Below the pieces are notes generated by a model, which was not told where the DNA came from, ran no database searches, and was given only the letters and a program-made list of their open reading frames with translations. A DNA stretch of 64,000 bases from Aquipseudomonas guryensis (GTDB taxonomy: Bacteria; Pseudomonadota; Gammaproteobacteria; Pseudomonadales; Pseudomonadaceae), in contig NZ_JACJFN010000005.1 in assembly GCF_014164785.1 (NCBI RefSeq), forward strand, positions 241,622 to 305,621, given 5' to 3'. Positions 19,960-29,116 of the stretch are shown here, in pieces (the stretch's first letter is position 1; each line of letters opens with the position of its first letter). A program made the position numbers and the translations under genes.

Positions 19960-20859
19960 TCAGGCAGCCGCTCCGGTGCTGCGCACGAATTCGATGAACG
20001 CTCTGAGCGCAGCCGGCACCTGGCGACGGCTCGGGTAGTAGAGGTGCAGTCCCGGATAGAAGGGGCACCAGTCATCCAGCACTTGCAGCAAGCGACCATC
20101 GGCAATCTGCTCGGCGACCATGTCCGCAAAGACGTAGGCGAGACCACAGCCATGCAGAGCCGGCCCAACCATCAGACCGACTTCGTCCAGGGTCAGTGGA
20201 CCGTCCACCTCGATCTCCTGGACAATTCCGGCCCGTTCGAACTCCCAGCGATACAGCGCGCCACTGGGGAAGCGGTGGCGGATGCAGGGCAGTCCGTGAA
20301 GGTCCTGGGGTTTCTGTGGCATGGGATGGCGCTGGAAGAATGCTGGTGAGCCGACCACCACCGAGCGCATGTATGGGCCGATGGGCAAGGACACCATATC
20401 GGCCTCCAGGCGCTCCCCGAAACGCACGCCCGCATCGAAACCGGCAGACACCACGTCCACGAGCGCGTCATTGACGCATACCTCGATCCTTACATCCGTA
20501 TAGATATCGAGGAATCGCTCGACCAACGGCAGCAGCACCAGTTGTACAGCGGGGCGGCCAGCATTGATCCGAAGGGTTCCTGACGGGGTATCGCGGAACT
20601 GATTGAGGTCCTCCAGCGCATCGTCAATATCGCGGAAGGCAGGCTTGACCCTTGTATACAGTCGTGCGCCTGCCTCGGTCAGAGCCACGCTGCGCGTGGT
20701 GCGATTGAACAGCCTGACGCCCAGACGCTGCTCCAGGCTACGCAAGGCATGGCTGAGAGCAGATGGTGACAAGTCCAGTTCGATCGCAGCGCGACTGAAA
20801 CTCAGGTGCCTGGCGATACACAGGAAGATGGCAAGATCAGCGGCAGAGACTGATTTCAT
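19960..20859 (-). CDS. LysR-type regulator divergent from SDR gene
   Basis: This 299-residue LysR family protein has its DNA-binding domain at residues ~5-65 (LAIFLCIARHLSFSRAAIEL and SALSHALRSLEQRLGVRLFN) and an effector-binding domain behind it. It is typical of the large Pseudomonas group regulating adjacent short-chain dehydrogenases or aldo/keto reductases. It starts at the ATG at 20859, next to two dyads in the intergenic region. The divergent dehydrogenase at 20988 is the probable target. Confidence 0.9.
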   Translation of the reverse strand: MKSVSAADLAIFLCIARHLSFSRAAIELDLSPSALSHALRSLEQRLGVRLFNRTTRSVALTEAGARLYTRVKPAFRDIDDALEDLNQFRDTPSGTLRINAGRPAVQLVLLPLVERFLDIYTDVRIEVCVNDALVDVVSAGFDAGVRFGERLEADMVSLPIGPYMRSVVVGSPAFFQRHPMPQKPQDLHGLPCIRHRFPSGALYRWEFERAGIVQEIEVDGPLTLDEVGLMVGPALHGCGLAYVFADMVAEQIADGRLLQVLDDWCPFYPGLHLYYPSRRQVPAALRAFIEFVRSTGAAA

Positions 20860-20861
20860 TT

Positions 20862-20896
20862 GTGAATTTCACTCAATAACTCATCAAATTTTATTG
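20862..20896. promoter_or_regulatory. Two dyads in the lysR/SDR divergent spacer
   Basis: GTGAATTTCAC (20862-20872) is a perfect 5-base dyad with one central base. CAATAA at 20874-20879 and TTATTG at 20891-20896 form a second perfect dyad with an 11-base centre. The AT-rich spacer and the dyad form fit a LysR-type operator between divergent promoters. The role is inferred from position. Confidence 0.4.
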
Positions 20897-20987
20897 GGAT
20901 TATCACACTAATAACCAAGCTCTAGAGTGACATCAACCCATCGAGATAACCCGGCACGGTGCAGGGTTGCAGAGAGGAGGAGTTGAT

Positions 20988-21818
20988 ATGCGTACTTGGT
21001 TGATTACTGGTGCTTCCCGTGGCTTTGGTGCCTTGATTGCAAAACAGGCTCTGCTGTCTGGGGATGCGGTGATTGCAACTGCCCGCAACCCTGCCGATAT
21101 AGCTGCCCGTTTGGGCGAACACCCGAATCTGCTGGCCGTCCGCCTGGACGTTACCCGCGAGAGCGAGGCGCTGGAGGCCGTAGCAGCGGGCCTCAAGCAC
21201 TTTGGTCGTATTGATGTACTGGTCAACAACGCCGGCTATGGTCTGCTGGGTGCTGTGGAGGAAACCAGCGCTGCTGAAGCCGAGCGCCTGTTCGCCACCA
21301 ATGTATTCGGCCTGCTCAACGTGACTCGTGCCGTGCTGCCACAGATGCGTCGGCAACGAAGCGGACACGTGATCAATATCTCCTCCATCGGCGGCTATCA
21401 GGCTTACCTGGGCTGGGGCGTCTACGGGGCAACCAAGTTTGCCGTGGAAGGGATCAGCGAGGCACTGTCACAGGAACTGGCTCCGCTAGGGATTCATTCC
21501 ACCGTGGTCGAACCAGGTTTCTTCCGCACCGATTTCCTCGATGAGCAGTCGCTGGTAAAGACCGCCCTGGAGTTGCCCGACTACGAGGAAACCGTAGGGG
21601 CCATGCGACGCTTCGCCCAAGGAGCCAATCATGCTCAGCCGGGTAACCCAGCCAAATTGGCAGAAGCCATCATGGCTTTGGTCGACGCGGCCAACCCGCC
21701 TCAGCGCCTACCGCTAGGCAGCGATACAGTTGCGCGCATCGAAGCGAAGCATCTACTCGTGAACGCGGAGCTGGCCCAGTGGAAAGACCTGGCATTGTCC
21801 ACCGACTTTGTTGCCTGA
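20988..21818 (+). CDS. Short-chain dehydrogenase/reductase
   Basis: This 276-residue classical SDR has the cofactor-binding motif TGASRGFG at residues ~7-14, the structural NNAGYG, the catalytic serine in ISSIGG and the YGATK active-site pair (Tyr and Lys). The basic residues after the second strand (TARNP) suggest NADP preference. The ATG at 20988 has GAGGAGG about seven bases upstream; an in-frame ATG 21 bases earlier lacks this. It is divergent from a LysR-type gene, its likely regulator, and followed by a strong terminator. The substrate is unknown. Confidence 0.9.
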   Translation: MRTWLITGASRGFGALIAKQALLSGDAVIATARNPADIAARLGEHPNLLAVRLDVTRESEALEAVAAGLKHFGRIDVLVNNAGYGLLGAVEETSAAEAERLFATNVFGLLNVTRAVLPQMRRQRSGHVINISSIGGYQAYLGWGVYGATKFAVEGISEALSQELAPLGIHSTVVEPGFFRTDFLDEQSLVKTALELPDYEETVGAMRRFAQGANHAQPGNPAKLAEAIMALVDAANPPQRLPLGSDTVARIEAKHLLVNAELAQWKDLALSTDFVA

Positions 21819-21937
21819 CACACAAGCCCTTCTTGGCTGAAGCCGTCGGTTAACACCAGCGCGCACTTGCCATGTGACCGCGGAACCTCGATCGCGCAGT
21901 ACGCCGATAACACCTGTAACTGAAGCGCAGAAAAACG

Positions 21938-21966
21938 AAAAACCGCCCAATCGGGCGGTTTTTTTA
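21938..21966. terminator. Bidirectional rho-independent terminator
   Basis: AACCGCCC (21941-21948) and GGGCGGTT (21953-21960) form an 8-bp stem with a 4-base loop. A tract precedes it and T tract follows it, so it can end transcription of the dehydrogenase gene on the plus strand and the hibernation-factor gene on the minus strand. Confidence 0.85.
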
Positions 21967-22016
21967 TTGCGGATTACTGGGCTCACTCACCTCGCAGCGA
22001 GGAGACGATTCATCAT

Positions 22017-22430
22017 CTAGCCGCGGTCCAGCTCTTCCTGCTTGGCCAGGAATTCTTCCTCCAGCAAGGCATCGGTAAGGATCACTTCGCCGGGTTCGCC
22101 GATGCGTCCGGTGGAAACCACCTTGGTTTCCAGACGGCCGGACAAGTGTTCCAGGGCGTGACGCATTTTCTCCACGGCACCATCCACGGCGATGCCCATT
22201 TCATCGGACTTGTGGGTGACGGAGATAGGTTGATGACCTTTCGGGCGGGCCTCGATGTGGCAGCGCTTGTCGTCGGCACCTGCCTTGTGTGCGTTGTCAT
22301 CGCTGATATGGACGACCACTCGGGTGAGGAACTCGTCGAAGTGATCGAGTTTGTCCAAGACGGCGGAGCTGACCCACTCCTGAAGCCGAGCACTGCCTTC
22401 AATCTGGTTCGTGTGAACTTGAACTTGCAT
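22017..22430 (-). CDS. HPF/RaiA-family ribosome-associated protein
   Basis: This 137-residue protein belongs to the S30AE family, whose members bind the 30S decoding region and promote ribosome hibernation or block translation. The N-terminus MQVQVHTNQIEG, the strand RVVVHISDDN and the lysine/arginine-bearing KRCHIEARPKGHQPISVTH segment match the domain. The length lies between short HPF (~100) and long HPF (~180). The extra C-terminal tail is acidic (LLEEEFLAKQEELDRG) rather than a dimerisation domain. The usual hpf gene beside rpoN is elsewhere, so this is probably a paralogue with a stress role. Confidence 0.82.
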   Translation of the reverse strand: MQVQVHTNQIEGSARLQEWVSSAVLDKLDHFDEFLTRVVVHISDDNAHKAGADDKRCHIEARPKGHQPISVTHKSDEMGIAVDGAVEKMRHALEHLSGRLETKVVSTGRIGEPGEVILTDALLEEEFLAKQEELDRG

Positions 22431-22739
22431 AGGGCTTCCTCGTTTTACTGGGGTGTTGTTTCGAGGTACTGCGACTGCAAAGGTTCAGGCTGTGTGACAC
22501 ATCTCCCATGGTGGCGCCTGCTGCTGCAAGGGCTTACAGCGAAAAGGTCTGCGCGTTAGCGAACGGCTCGACTGCCCCTCTCCCCCTGCTCTGCCACAAC
22601 ACATCGAAGCAGCCCTGGCACTCGGGCCAAGGCTGGTTGAATTCAGTCCTTGGCTAAGTCTTACTACAGTCGCGCCGGTCAGGCAAACGCGGCGTATTCA
22701 TAAAGCCCCCCGAGACTGTGTCGACAGTTTGCCGGCGCC
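22431..22739. other. Intergenic region between hpf-like and merR genes
   Basis: These 309 bases contain the promoter side of the hpf-like gene and the downstream side of the merR gene. I see no gene, strong hairpin terminator or repeat pair in it, apart from a single CCCCTCTCCCC tract near 22575. Confidence 0.5.
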
Positions 22740-23156
22740 CTACTCGCCCGATCGCGCGTCCCGCAGATTGGCCAGTACCCGCTCGGCGTTTTCCGCACAC
22801 TGCATGCCTAGCGGCTTGCTCTCGATGCTGGCGATGATGCTCAGCAGTTGCGTCTTGTTCTGCGCCAGGCGCTGCTGCATGGCCTCAATCTCGCCGACCT
22901 TGCGCTGCAAGCTGGACAGCAGTTCGTCGTGGGCCCAACCCTGCTGTTCGCTGCCCGGTAGCAAGCGGCGGATTTCTTCCAGGCTGAAACCGGACTGCTG
23001 GGCGCAGGCAATGAGGCCGAGGGTCTGCACCGCCTGTTCCGGATAGCTGCGGTAGCCGTTGGCCTGGCGCTGGGCGGCAATCAGCCCGCTGGCCTCGTAG
23101 AAACGGATACGCGACGGGGCCAGGCCGGTGCGCGCGGCCAGTTCACCGATTTTCAT
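22740..23156 (-). CDS. MerR-family regulator divergent from flavin oxidoreductase
   Basis: This 138-residue MerR-type protein has the N-terminal winged helix (MKIGELAARTGLAPSRIRFY, then EASGLIAAQRQANGYRSY) and a coiled-coil dimerisation helix from about residue 75 to 120. A single cysteine near the C-terminus (GMQCAEN) and one in the middle (LIACAQQSG) are the only candidate ligand cysteines, so it is not a typical metal sensor. It lies head to head with an OYE-type gene, and the shared promoter has a MerR-style long spacer. It is likely a local redox or electrophile sensor. Confidence 0.88.
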   Translation of the reverse strand: MKIGELAARTGLAPSRIRFYEASGLIAAQRQANGYRSYPEQAVQTLGLIACAQQSGFSLEEIRRLLPGSEQQGWAHDELLSSLQRKVGEIEAMQQRLAQNKTQLLSIIASIESKPLGMQCAENAERVLANLRDARSGE

Positions 23157-23174
23157 TTTGTCTGCTCCAAGCTA

Positions 23175-23205
23175 TTGACCTTGAAGTTGACTTTAACCTT
23201 AGGCT
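23175..23205 (+). promoter_or_regulatory. MerR-type promoter with 19-bp spacer
   Basis: TTGACC (23175-23180) and TAGGCT (23200-23205) are separated by 19 bases, longer than the usual 17. The spacer holds the near-perfect dyad TTGAAGT-TG-ACTTTAA (23181-23196). This over-long spacer with an internal dyad is the signature of promoters activated by MerR-family proteins through DNA distortion. It points toward the flavin oxidoreductase gene starting at 23235. Confidence 0.65.
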
Positions 23206-23234
23206 TACTCCACCTGCTACCCCCGGAGTCCGCC

Positions 23235-24464
23235 ATGACCGCCTTCCAACCACTGCAACTGCCCAACGGTACCGTCATCCCCAACCGCATCGCCAAGGCG
23301 GCGATGGAAGAAAACCTGGCCGACGCCAGCCAGGGCCCGTCCGCCGAGCTGCTGCGCCTTTACCAGGCCTGGGCCGCAGGCGGCGCCGGGCTGTTGCTGA
23401 CCGGCAACGTGATGGTCGATCGTCACGCCATGACCGGCCCCGGCGGCGTGGTGCTGGAAGACGAACGCCAGCTGGACAAGTTTCGCGAGTGGGCGCGCAT
23501 CGGCCGCGCCCAGGGCGCGCAGTTCTGGATGCAGATCAACCACCCCGGCCGGCAGATGCAGGCCAACCTCGGCCAGCAAACCGTCGCGCCCTCAGCGGTG
23601 GCCCTGGAGCTGGGCGGCCTGTCGAAGATGTTCCCCGTGCCCAAGGCACTCAGCGACGAAGAAATCGGCGGACTGATCCAGCGCTTCGCGCGCACCGCGC
23701 AACTGGCCGAACAGGCCGGCTTCAGCGGTGTGCAAATCCACGCCGCGCACGGTTACCTGCTCAGTCAGTTCCTCTCGCCCATCAGCAACAAGCGCACGGA
23801 CAGCTGGGGCGGTCCGCTGGAGAACCGCGCGCGCCTGCTGCTGGAGGTGGTCAAGGCGGTGCGCGCCATGGTGGCGCCGAGCTTCTGCGTGGCGGTCAAG
23901 CTCAACTCGGCAGACTTCCAGCGCGGCGGCTTCGACGGCGCCGACGCCAAGCGCGTGGTGCAGATGCTCGGCGAGTTGCCGGTCGATCTGGTCGAGCTGT
24001 CTGGCGGCAGCTACGAGGCGCCGGCCATGCAGGGTGATGCCCGCGACGGCCGCACCCTGGCGCGCGAGGCCTACTTCCTCGAATTCGCCGGGGAGATCGC
24101 CGCCGTGGCGAAGATGCCGCTGATGGTCACTGGCGGCATCCGCCGCCTGCCGGTGGTCGAGCAGGTGCTGGCCAGCGGCGTGGCCATGGCCGGCATCGCC
24201 ACCGCCCTGGCCATCGAGCCAAACCTGCCGCGCCGCTGGCAGGCCGGCGAGCGGCAAATTAGCGCCGAGTTGGCGCCGATCCGCTGGAAGCACAAGGCCC
24301 TGGCCTCGCTGGCCTACATGGCCATGGTGAAGTTCCAGATGCGCCGACTCAGCCGTGGAGGCCGGCCCAAGCCGAACGTGTCGCCGCTACGCGCCTTGCT
24401 CGCGGAACAACTGAAAACCGCACGCCGTACCCGCCTGTACAAGCGCCTGATGGCTGCTGGCTAA
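23235..24464 (+). CDS. NADH:flavin oxidoreductase, old yellow enzyme family
   Basis: This 409-residue FMN enzyme belongs to the long OYE group related to 2,4-dienoyl-CoA reductase and YqjM-like proteins. Recognisable parts are the N-terminal NRIAKAAMEENLAD, WMQINHPGRQ, the active-site helix FSGVQIHAAHGYLLSQFLSP, and the segment NKRTDSWGG. The C-terminal FMN-binding MVTGGIRR is followed by GVAMAGIATALAIEP. A 60-residue C-terminal extension is basic (FQMRRLSRGGRPKPN). The ATG at 23235 follows GGAG by about seven bases. The gene is divergent from merR and probably induced by that protein. The substrate is unknown. Confidence 0.88.
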   Translation: MTAFQPLQLPNGTVIPNRIAKAAMEENLADASQGPSAELLRLYQAWAAGGAGLLLTGNVMVDRHAMTGPGGVVLEDERQLDKFREWARIGRAQGAQFWMQINHPGRQMQANLGQQTVAPSAVALELGGLSKMFPVPKALSDEEIGGLIQRFARTAQLAEQAGFSGVQIHAAHGYLLSQFLSPISNKRTDSWGGPLENRARLLLEVVKAVRAMVAPSFCVAVKLNSADFQRGGFDGADAKRVVQMLGELPVDLVELSGGSYEAPAMQGDARDGRTLAREAYFLEFAGEIAAVAKMPLMVTGGIRRLPVVEQVLASGVAMAGIATALAIEPNLPRRWQAGERQISAELAPIRWKHKALASLAYMAMVKFQMRRLSRGGRPKPNVSPLRALLAEQLKTARRTRLYKRLMAAG

Positions 24465-24684
24465 GCAGCTTGGCGATTATTCCAGGCCCTGCACCCACGG
24501 GATCGGGCTGCGCTGCCATAGGGGTGCGCCGTGCGCATACCCGGCAGCGCCGCCATCTGCCAGCCTGAAAGCCCGATCAACACCCGCCGTGCGCCTCTCG
24601 TAGCGCCGGCCTTTGGCCGCCTGGCCTTTGCCGTTATACTTGTCGGCTTTCCCGCTCAGTTGCCAATACGGTCCCGCCGCACCC

Positions 24685-27516
24685 ATGGACAAGACCTACC
24701 AGCCCCACGCCATCGAAACTTCCTGGTACCAGACCTGGGAGCAGAACAACTACTTCGCCCCGCAAGGTTCCGGCGAGCCCTACACCATCATGATCCCGCC
24801 GCCGAACGTCACCGGCAGCCTGCACATGGGCCATGGCTTCAACAACTCGATCATGGACTGCCTGATCCGCTTCCGTCGCATGCAGGGCCGCAATACCCTG
24901 TGGCAGCCGGGCACCGACCACGCAGGTATCGCCACGCAGATGGTGGTCGAGCGCCAGCTGGCCGCCGACGGCATCGGCCGTCACGACCTGGGCCGCGAGA
25001 AGTTCCTGGAGAAGGTCTGGGAATGGAAGGAACAGTCCGGCGGCACCATCACCCGGCAGATCCGTCGCCTGGGTAGCTCGGTGGACTGGTCGCGCGAGCG
25101 CTTCACCATGGACGAAGGTCTGTCCGAAGCCGTTAAAGAAGCCTTCGTGCGCCTGCATAACGATGGCCTGATCTACCGCGGCAAGCGCCTGGTCAACTGG
25201 GACACCAAGTTCCACACCGCCATCTCCGACCTCGAAGTGGAAAACCACGACGAGAAGGGCCACCTGTGGAACCTGCGTTATCCGCTGGCCGACGGCAACA
25301 AGACCGCCGACGGCAAGGATTACCTGATCGTCGCCACCACTCGCCCGGAAACCATGCTCGGCGACGCCGCCGTGGCCGTGCACCCAGAAGACGAGCGCTA
25401 TAAAGCCCTGATAGGCACCTTCGTCGAGCTGCCCCTGGTGGGCCGCCGCATCCCGATCATCGCCGACGATTACTGCGACCCCGAGTTCGGCACCGGCTGC
25501 GTGAAGATCACCCCGGCCCACGACTTCAACGACTATGAAGTCGGCAAGCGCCACAACCTGCCGCTGCTGAATATCTTCGACAAAGACGCCAAGGTTCTCG
25601 CCAAGGCCCAGGTGTTCAACATCGACGGCAGCGTCAACAGCCAGCTCGACGGCAGCCTGCCGGCCGAATACGCCGGCCTCGACCGCTTCGTCGCCCGTAA
25701 GCAGATAGTCGCCGCCTTCGAGGCCGCCGGTCTGCTGGAAAGCATCGACGACCACGCCCTGAAAGTGCCGAAAGGCGACCGCTCCGGCACCGTGATCGAG
25801 CCGTGGCTGACCGACCAGTGGTACGTCTCCACCAAGCCGCTGGCCGAGAAGGCCATCGCCGTGGTCGAGAGTGGCGAGATCCAGTTCGTGCCCAAGCAGT
25901 ACGAGAACATGTACTTCAGCTGGATGCGTGACATCCAGGACTGGTGCATCAGCCGTCAGCTCTGGTGGGGCCACCGCATCCCGGCCTGGTACGACGATGC
26001 TGGCAACGTCTATGTCGGCCGTGACGAGGCGGAAGTGCGCGCCAAGCACAACCTCGGCGACGCCAACCTGCGCCAGGACGAAGACGTGCTCGACACCTGG
26101 TTCAGCTCAGGCCTGTGGACCTTCTCCACCCTCGGCTGGCCGCAGCAGACCCCGGAACTCAAGACCTTCCACCCCACCGACGTGCTGGTCACCGGTTTCG
26201 ACATCATCTTCTTCTGGGTCGCCCGGATGATCATGCTGTCCACCCACCTGACCGGGCAGATCCCGTTCAAGACCGTGTACGTGCACGGCCTGGTGCGCGA
26301 CGGCCAGGGCCAGAAGATGTCCAAATCCAAGGGTAACGTGCTCGACCCACTGGATATCGTCGACGGCATCACCCTCGACGAGCTGCTGGAAAAACGCACC
26401 ACCGGCCTGATGCAGCCCAAGCTCGCCGAGAAGATCGCCAAGCAGACCCGCGCCGAGTTCCCCGACGGCATTGCCGCCTACGGCACCGACGCCCTGCGCT
26501 TCACCAACCTGGCGCTGGCCTCCACCGGTCGCGACATCAAGTTCGACATGGGCCGCGTCGAGGGTTACCGCAACTTCTGCAACAAGCTGTGGAACGCCGC
26601 CAACTTCGTCCTCGAGAACACCGATGGCCAGGACACCGGCATCAATGGTGAAACGGTCGAGCTGTCCTCGGTGGACCGCTGGATCATCTCCGCCCTGCAG
26701 CGCTGCGAGCAGGACGTCACCCGCCACCTCGACGCCTTCCGCTTCGACATGGCAGCCCAGGCCCTCTACGAGTTCATCTGGGACGAGTACTGCGCCTGGT
26801 ACCTGGAACTGGTCAAGCCGGTGCTGTGGGACGAAAACGCGCCAATCGAGCGCCAGCGCGGCACCCGCCGCACACTGATCCGCGTGCTGGAAGTGATCCT
26901 GCGCCTGGCTCACCCGTTCATGCCGTTCATCACCGAAGAAATTTGGCAGCGCATCAAGGCGCAATCAGGTGTCAGCGGCGACACCATCATGCTGCAGGCC
27001 TGGCCGGTGGCGAACGAGAGCCGCATCGACGCCGCCGCCGAAGGCGACATCGAGTGGGTCAAGCAGCTGATGCTCGGCGTGCGGCAGATCCGTGGTGAGA
27101 TGAAGATCTCCATGGCCAAGCGCATCGACATCATCGTCGCCAACGCCAGCGCCGAAGACCTGCGTCGCCTGAATGACAACGCGCCGCTGCTGAACAAGCT
27201 GGCCAAGCTGGAGTCGGTTCGCGTGCTGGCTGCCGGCGAAGAAGCGCCGATGTCCGCCACCGCCCTGGTCGGCGAGATGCAAGTGCTGGTGCCGATGGCC
27301 GGCTTGATCGACAAGGACGCCGAACTGGCACGCCTGGACAAGGAAATCCAGCGCCTCTCCGGTGAAGTGCAGCGCGTCGGCGGCAAGTTGAGCAACGAAG
27401 GCTTCGTCGCCAAGGCGCCGGCCGAGGTGCTCGACAAGGAGCGCGCCAAACTGGCCGAAGCCGAACAGGCGCTGGCCAAGCTGGTCGAGCAGCGCGAGAA
27501 GATCGCCAACCTGTAA
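24685..27516 (+). CDS. valS: Valyl-tRNA synthetase
   Basis: This 943-residue class I aminoacyl-tRNA synthetase charges tRNA-Val. The HIGH-type motif HMGHG begins at His47 within PPNVTGSLHMGHG, and the KMSKS loop begins at Lys544 in GQKMSKSKGN. The editing CP1 domain with TTRPETMLGD lies between them. The C-terminal ~70 residues form the coiled-coil arm (AELARLDKEIQRLSGEV). The ATG at 24685 (MDKTYQPHAIE) matches the normal N-terminus of the family, although the ribosome site is weak. The 220 bases upstream hold no gene. A strong terminator follows. Confidence 0.97.
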   Translation: MDKTYQPHAIETSWYQTWEQNNYFAPQGSGEPYTIMIPPPNVTGSLHMGHGFNNSIMDCLIRFRRMQGRNTLWQPGTDHAGIATQMVVERQLAADGIGRHDLGREKFLEKVWEWKEQSGGTITRQIRRLGSSVDWSRERFTMDEGLSEAVKEAFVRLHNDGLIYRGKRLVNWDTKFHTAISDLEVENHDEKGHLWNLRYPLADGNKTADGKDYLIVATTRPETMLGDAAVAVHPEDERYKALIGTFVELPLVGRRIPIIADDYCDPEFGTGCVKITPAHDFNDYEVGKRHNLPLLNIFDKDAKVLAKAQVFNIDGSVNSQLDGSLPAEYAGLDRFVARKQIVAAFEAAGLLESIDDHALKVPKGDRSGTVIEPWLTDQWYVSTKPLAEKAIAVVESGEIQFVPKQYENMYFSWMRDIQDWCISRQLWWGHRIPAWYDDAGNVYVGRDEAEVRAKHNLGDANLRQDEDVLDTWFSSGLWTFSTLGWPQQTPELKTFHPTDVLVTGFDIIFFWVARMIMLSTHLTGQIPFKTVYVHGLVRDGQGQKMSKSKGNVLDPLDIVDGITLDELLEKRTTGLMQPKLAEKIAKQTRAEFPDGIAAYGTDALRFTNLALASTGRDIKFDMGRVEGYRNFCNKLWNAANFVLENTDGQDTGINGETVELSSVDRWIISALQRCEQDVTRHLDAFRFDMAAQALYEFIWDEYCAWYLELVKPVLWDENAPIERQRGTRRTLIRVLEVILRLAHPFMPFITEEIWQRIKAQSGVSGDTIMLQAWPVANESRIDAAAEGDIEWVKQLMLGVRQIRGEMKISMAKRIDIIVANASAEDLRRLNDNAPLLNKLAKLESVRVLAAGEEAPMSATALVGEMQVLVPMAGLIDKDAELARLDKEIQRLSGEVQRVGGKLSNEGFVAKAPAEVLDKERAKLAEAEQALAKLVEQREKIANL

Positions 27517-27534
27517 CGCAGCCGCACCCTGAAC

Positions 27535-27569
27535 AAGGCCCGCCGTCGTCAGACCGCGGGCCTTTTTCT
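27535..27569 (+). terminator. Rho-independent terminator after valS
   Basis: GGCCCGC and GCGGGCC form a stem around 27537-27562, followed by TTTTTCTT. It lies about 20 bases after the valS stop codon. Confidence 0.85.
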
Positions 27570-27760
27570 TGCGCGGACGGCAGCCTGCGCGTTGTCGCTC
27601 GGATTAGCGTCATTCGCCGCTAAAGCAGCTTGTACCTCCAATGTTCGGCGCAGCCGCCCTGGCGACGGCGTTCCAGAGCGGGTGCCGGCCTCTTTCCGCT
27701 GGCGGTACGATCAGGCATGCTCGCGGGCCACCCATAACTACAACAACAAGGGAATCGTCC

Positions 27761-29116
27761 ATGTACGTACTGATGGCCCTGATCTTCGTCGCCGGCTACC
27801 TGTGCATAGCCCTGGAACACCCCCTCAAGATCGACAAGGCAGCCTCGGCCATCCTCACCGCAGTGTTCTGCTGGACCGTGCTGGTGCTGGGTGCCGAGAG
27901 CATCCTGCCGGCACTGGAAAGTGCTGGCAGTCACGGCATCAGCACCGAACTGCGCCATCACCTGGGCGAGATCTCCGAGATCCTGTTCTTCCTCATGGGC
28001 GCCATGACCATCGTCGAGCTGATCGATGCCCACGACGGTTTCAAGGTCATCACCGAACGCATCCGTACCAACAAGCGCGTGCAGCTACTGTGGCTGATCG
28101 GCTTTATCACCTTCTTCCTCTCCGCCGTGCTGGACAATCTGACCACCACCATCGTCATGGTCTCGCTGCTGCGCAAGCTGATTGACGACCGCCGCGAGCG
28201 CTGGTTCTACGCCGGTATCGTGGTGATTGCCGCCAACGCCGGTGGTGCCTGGTCGCCGATCGGTGACGTGACCACCACCATGTTGTGGATCGGTAACCAG
28301 ATCAGCGCCGGTGGCATCATCACCGAGCTGTTCGTGCCCAGCCTGGTCTGCCTGCTGGTACCACTGCTGGTTCTCAGTTTCACCATGAAGGGCGAGTTCG
28401 AGCGGCCGGCGGCAAGCGCCAACGACGACGATCAGCGCGACCCGACCACCCCGTTCGAGCGCAACCTGGTGTTCATCCTCGGCATCGGCGCCCTGCTGTT
28501 CGTCCCGGTATTCAAGACCGTCACCCACCTGCCACCGTATATGGGCATCCTGTTCGGCCTCGGCGTGCTGTGGGTGGTCACCGAGCTGCTGCACCGTGGC
28601 AAGAATGACGAAGACCGCCACCCGCTGTCGGTGGTCGGCGTGCTGCGCAAGATCGACACCACCAGCGTGCTGTTCTTCCTCGGCATCCTCCTCGCCGTGT
28701 CCAGCCTGGCCACCGCCGGCCACCTGACTCAGGTCGCCAGCGCCCTCAAGGACAGCCTGGGCAACGTCTACGCCATCAACATCGCCATCGGCCTGCTGTC
28801 CTCGGTGGTCGACAACGTGCCGCTGGTGGCCGGGGCAATGAAGATGTACCCACTGGTCAGCCCCGAAACCCTGGCCGCCGCCGGCAGCGAAGCCGGCTGG
28901 CTGGGCAATTTCGTTGTCGATGGCACCTTCTGGGAATTGCTCGCCTACTGCGCCGGCACCGGTGGTAGCTGCCTGATCATCGGCTCGGCGGCTGGTGTGG
29001 CGGCCATGGGCATGGAGAAGATCGACTTCATCTGGTATTTGAAAAAGATCAGCGGGCTGGCCCTGCTCGGCTACCTGGCCGGCGCCGCCACCTATATCGG
29101 GATGGCTAGCCTGTGA
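27761..29116 (+). CDS. nhaD: NhaD-type sodium/proton antiporter
   Basis: This 451-residue polytopic membrane protein of the ion-transporter superfamily has about 11-12 helices. It contains NhaD landmarks such as SAVLDNLTTTIVMVSLLRK, ANAGGAWSPIGDVTTTMLW and, in the second half, SSVVDNVPLVAGAMKMYPL. The paired Asp-Asn (LDN and VDN) and Thr/Ser residues are the family's ion-binding elements. It expels sodium or lithium in exchange for protons at alkaline pH. The ATG at 27761 has AAGGGAA about eight bases upstream. The next gene overlaps its stop codon (GTGA), implying co-translation. Confidence 0.92.
   Translation: MYVLMALIFVAGYLCIALEHPLKIDKAASAILTAVFCWTVLVLGAESILPALESAGSHGISTELRHHLGEISEILFFLMGAMTIVELIDAHDGFKVITERIRTNKRVQLLWLIGFITFFLSAVLDNLTTTIVMVSLLRKLIDDRRERWFYAGIVVIAANAGGAWSPIGDVTTTMLWIGNQISAGGIITELFVPSLVCLLVPLLVLSFTMKGEFERPAASANDDDQRDPTTPFERNLVFILGIGALLFVPVFKTVTHLPPYMGILFGLGVLWVVTELLHRGKNDEDRHPLSVVGVLRKIDTTSVLFFLGILLAVSSLATAGHLTQVASALKDSLGNVYAINIAIGLLSSVVDNVPLVAGAMKMYPLVSPETLAAAGSEAGWLGNFVVDGTFWELLAYCAGTGGSCLIIGSAAGVAAMGMEKIDFIWYLKKISGLALLGYLAGAATYIGMASL

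Noticed and set aside
24634..26049. Long antisense open frame opposite valS (471 codons), and similar ones opposite katG, the cyclase genes and mksB
   Set aside because: All lie fully inside well-identified genes, have low-complexity or histidine/valine-rich translations and no motif support.
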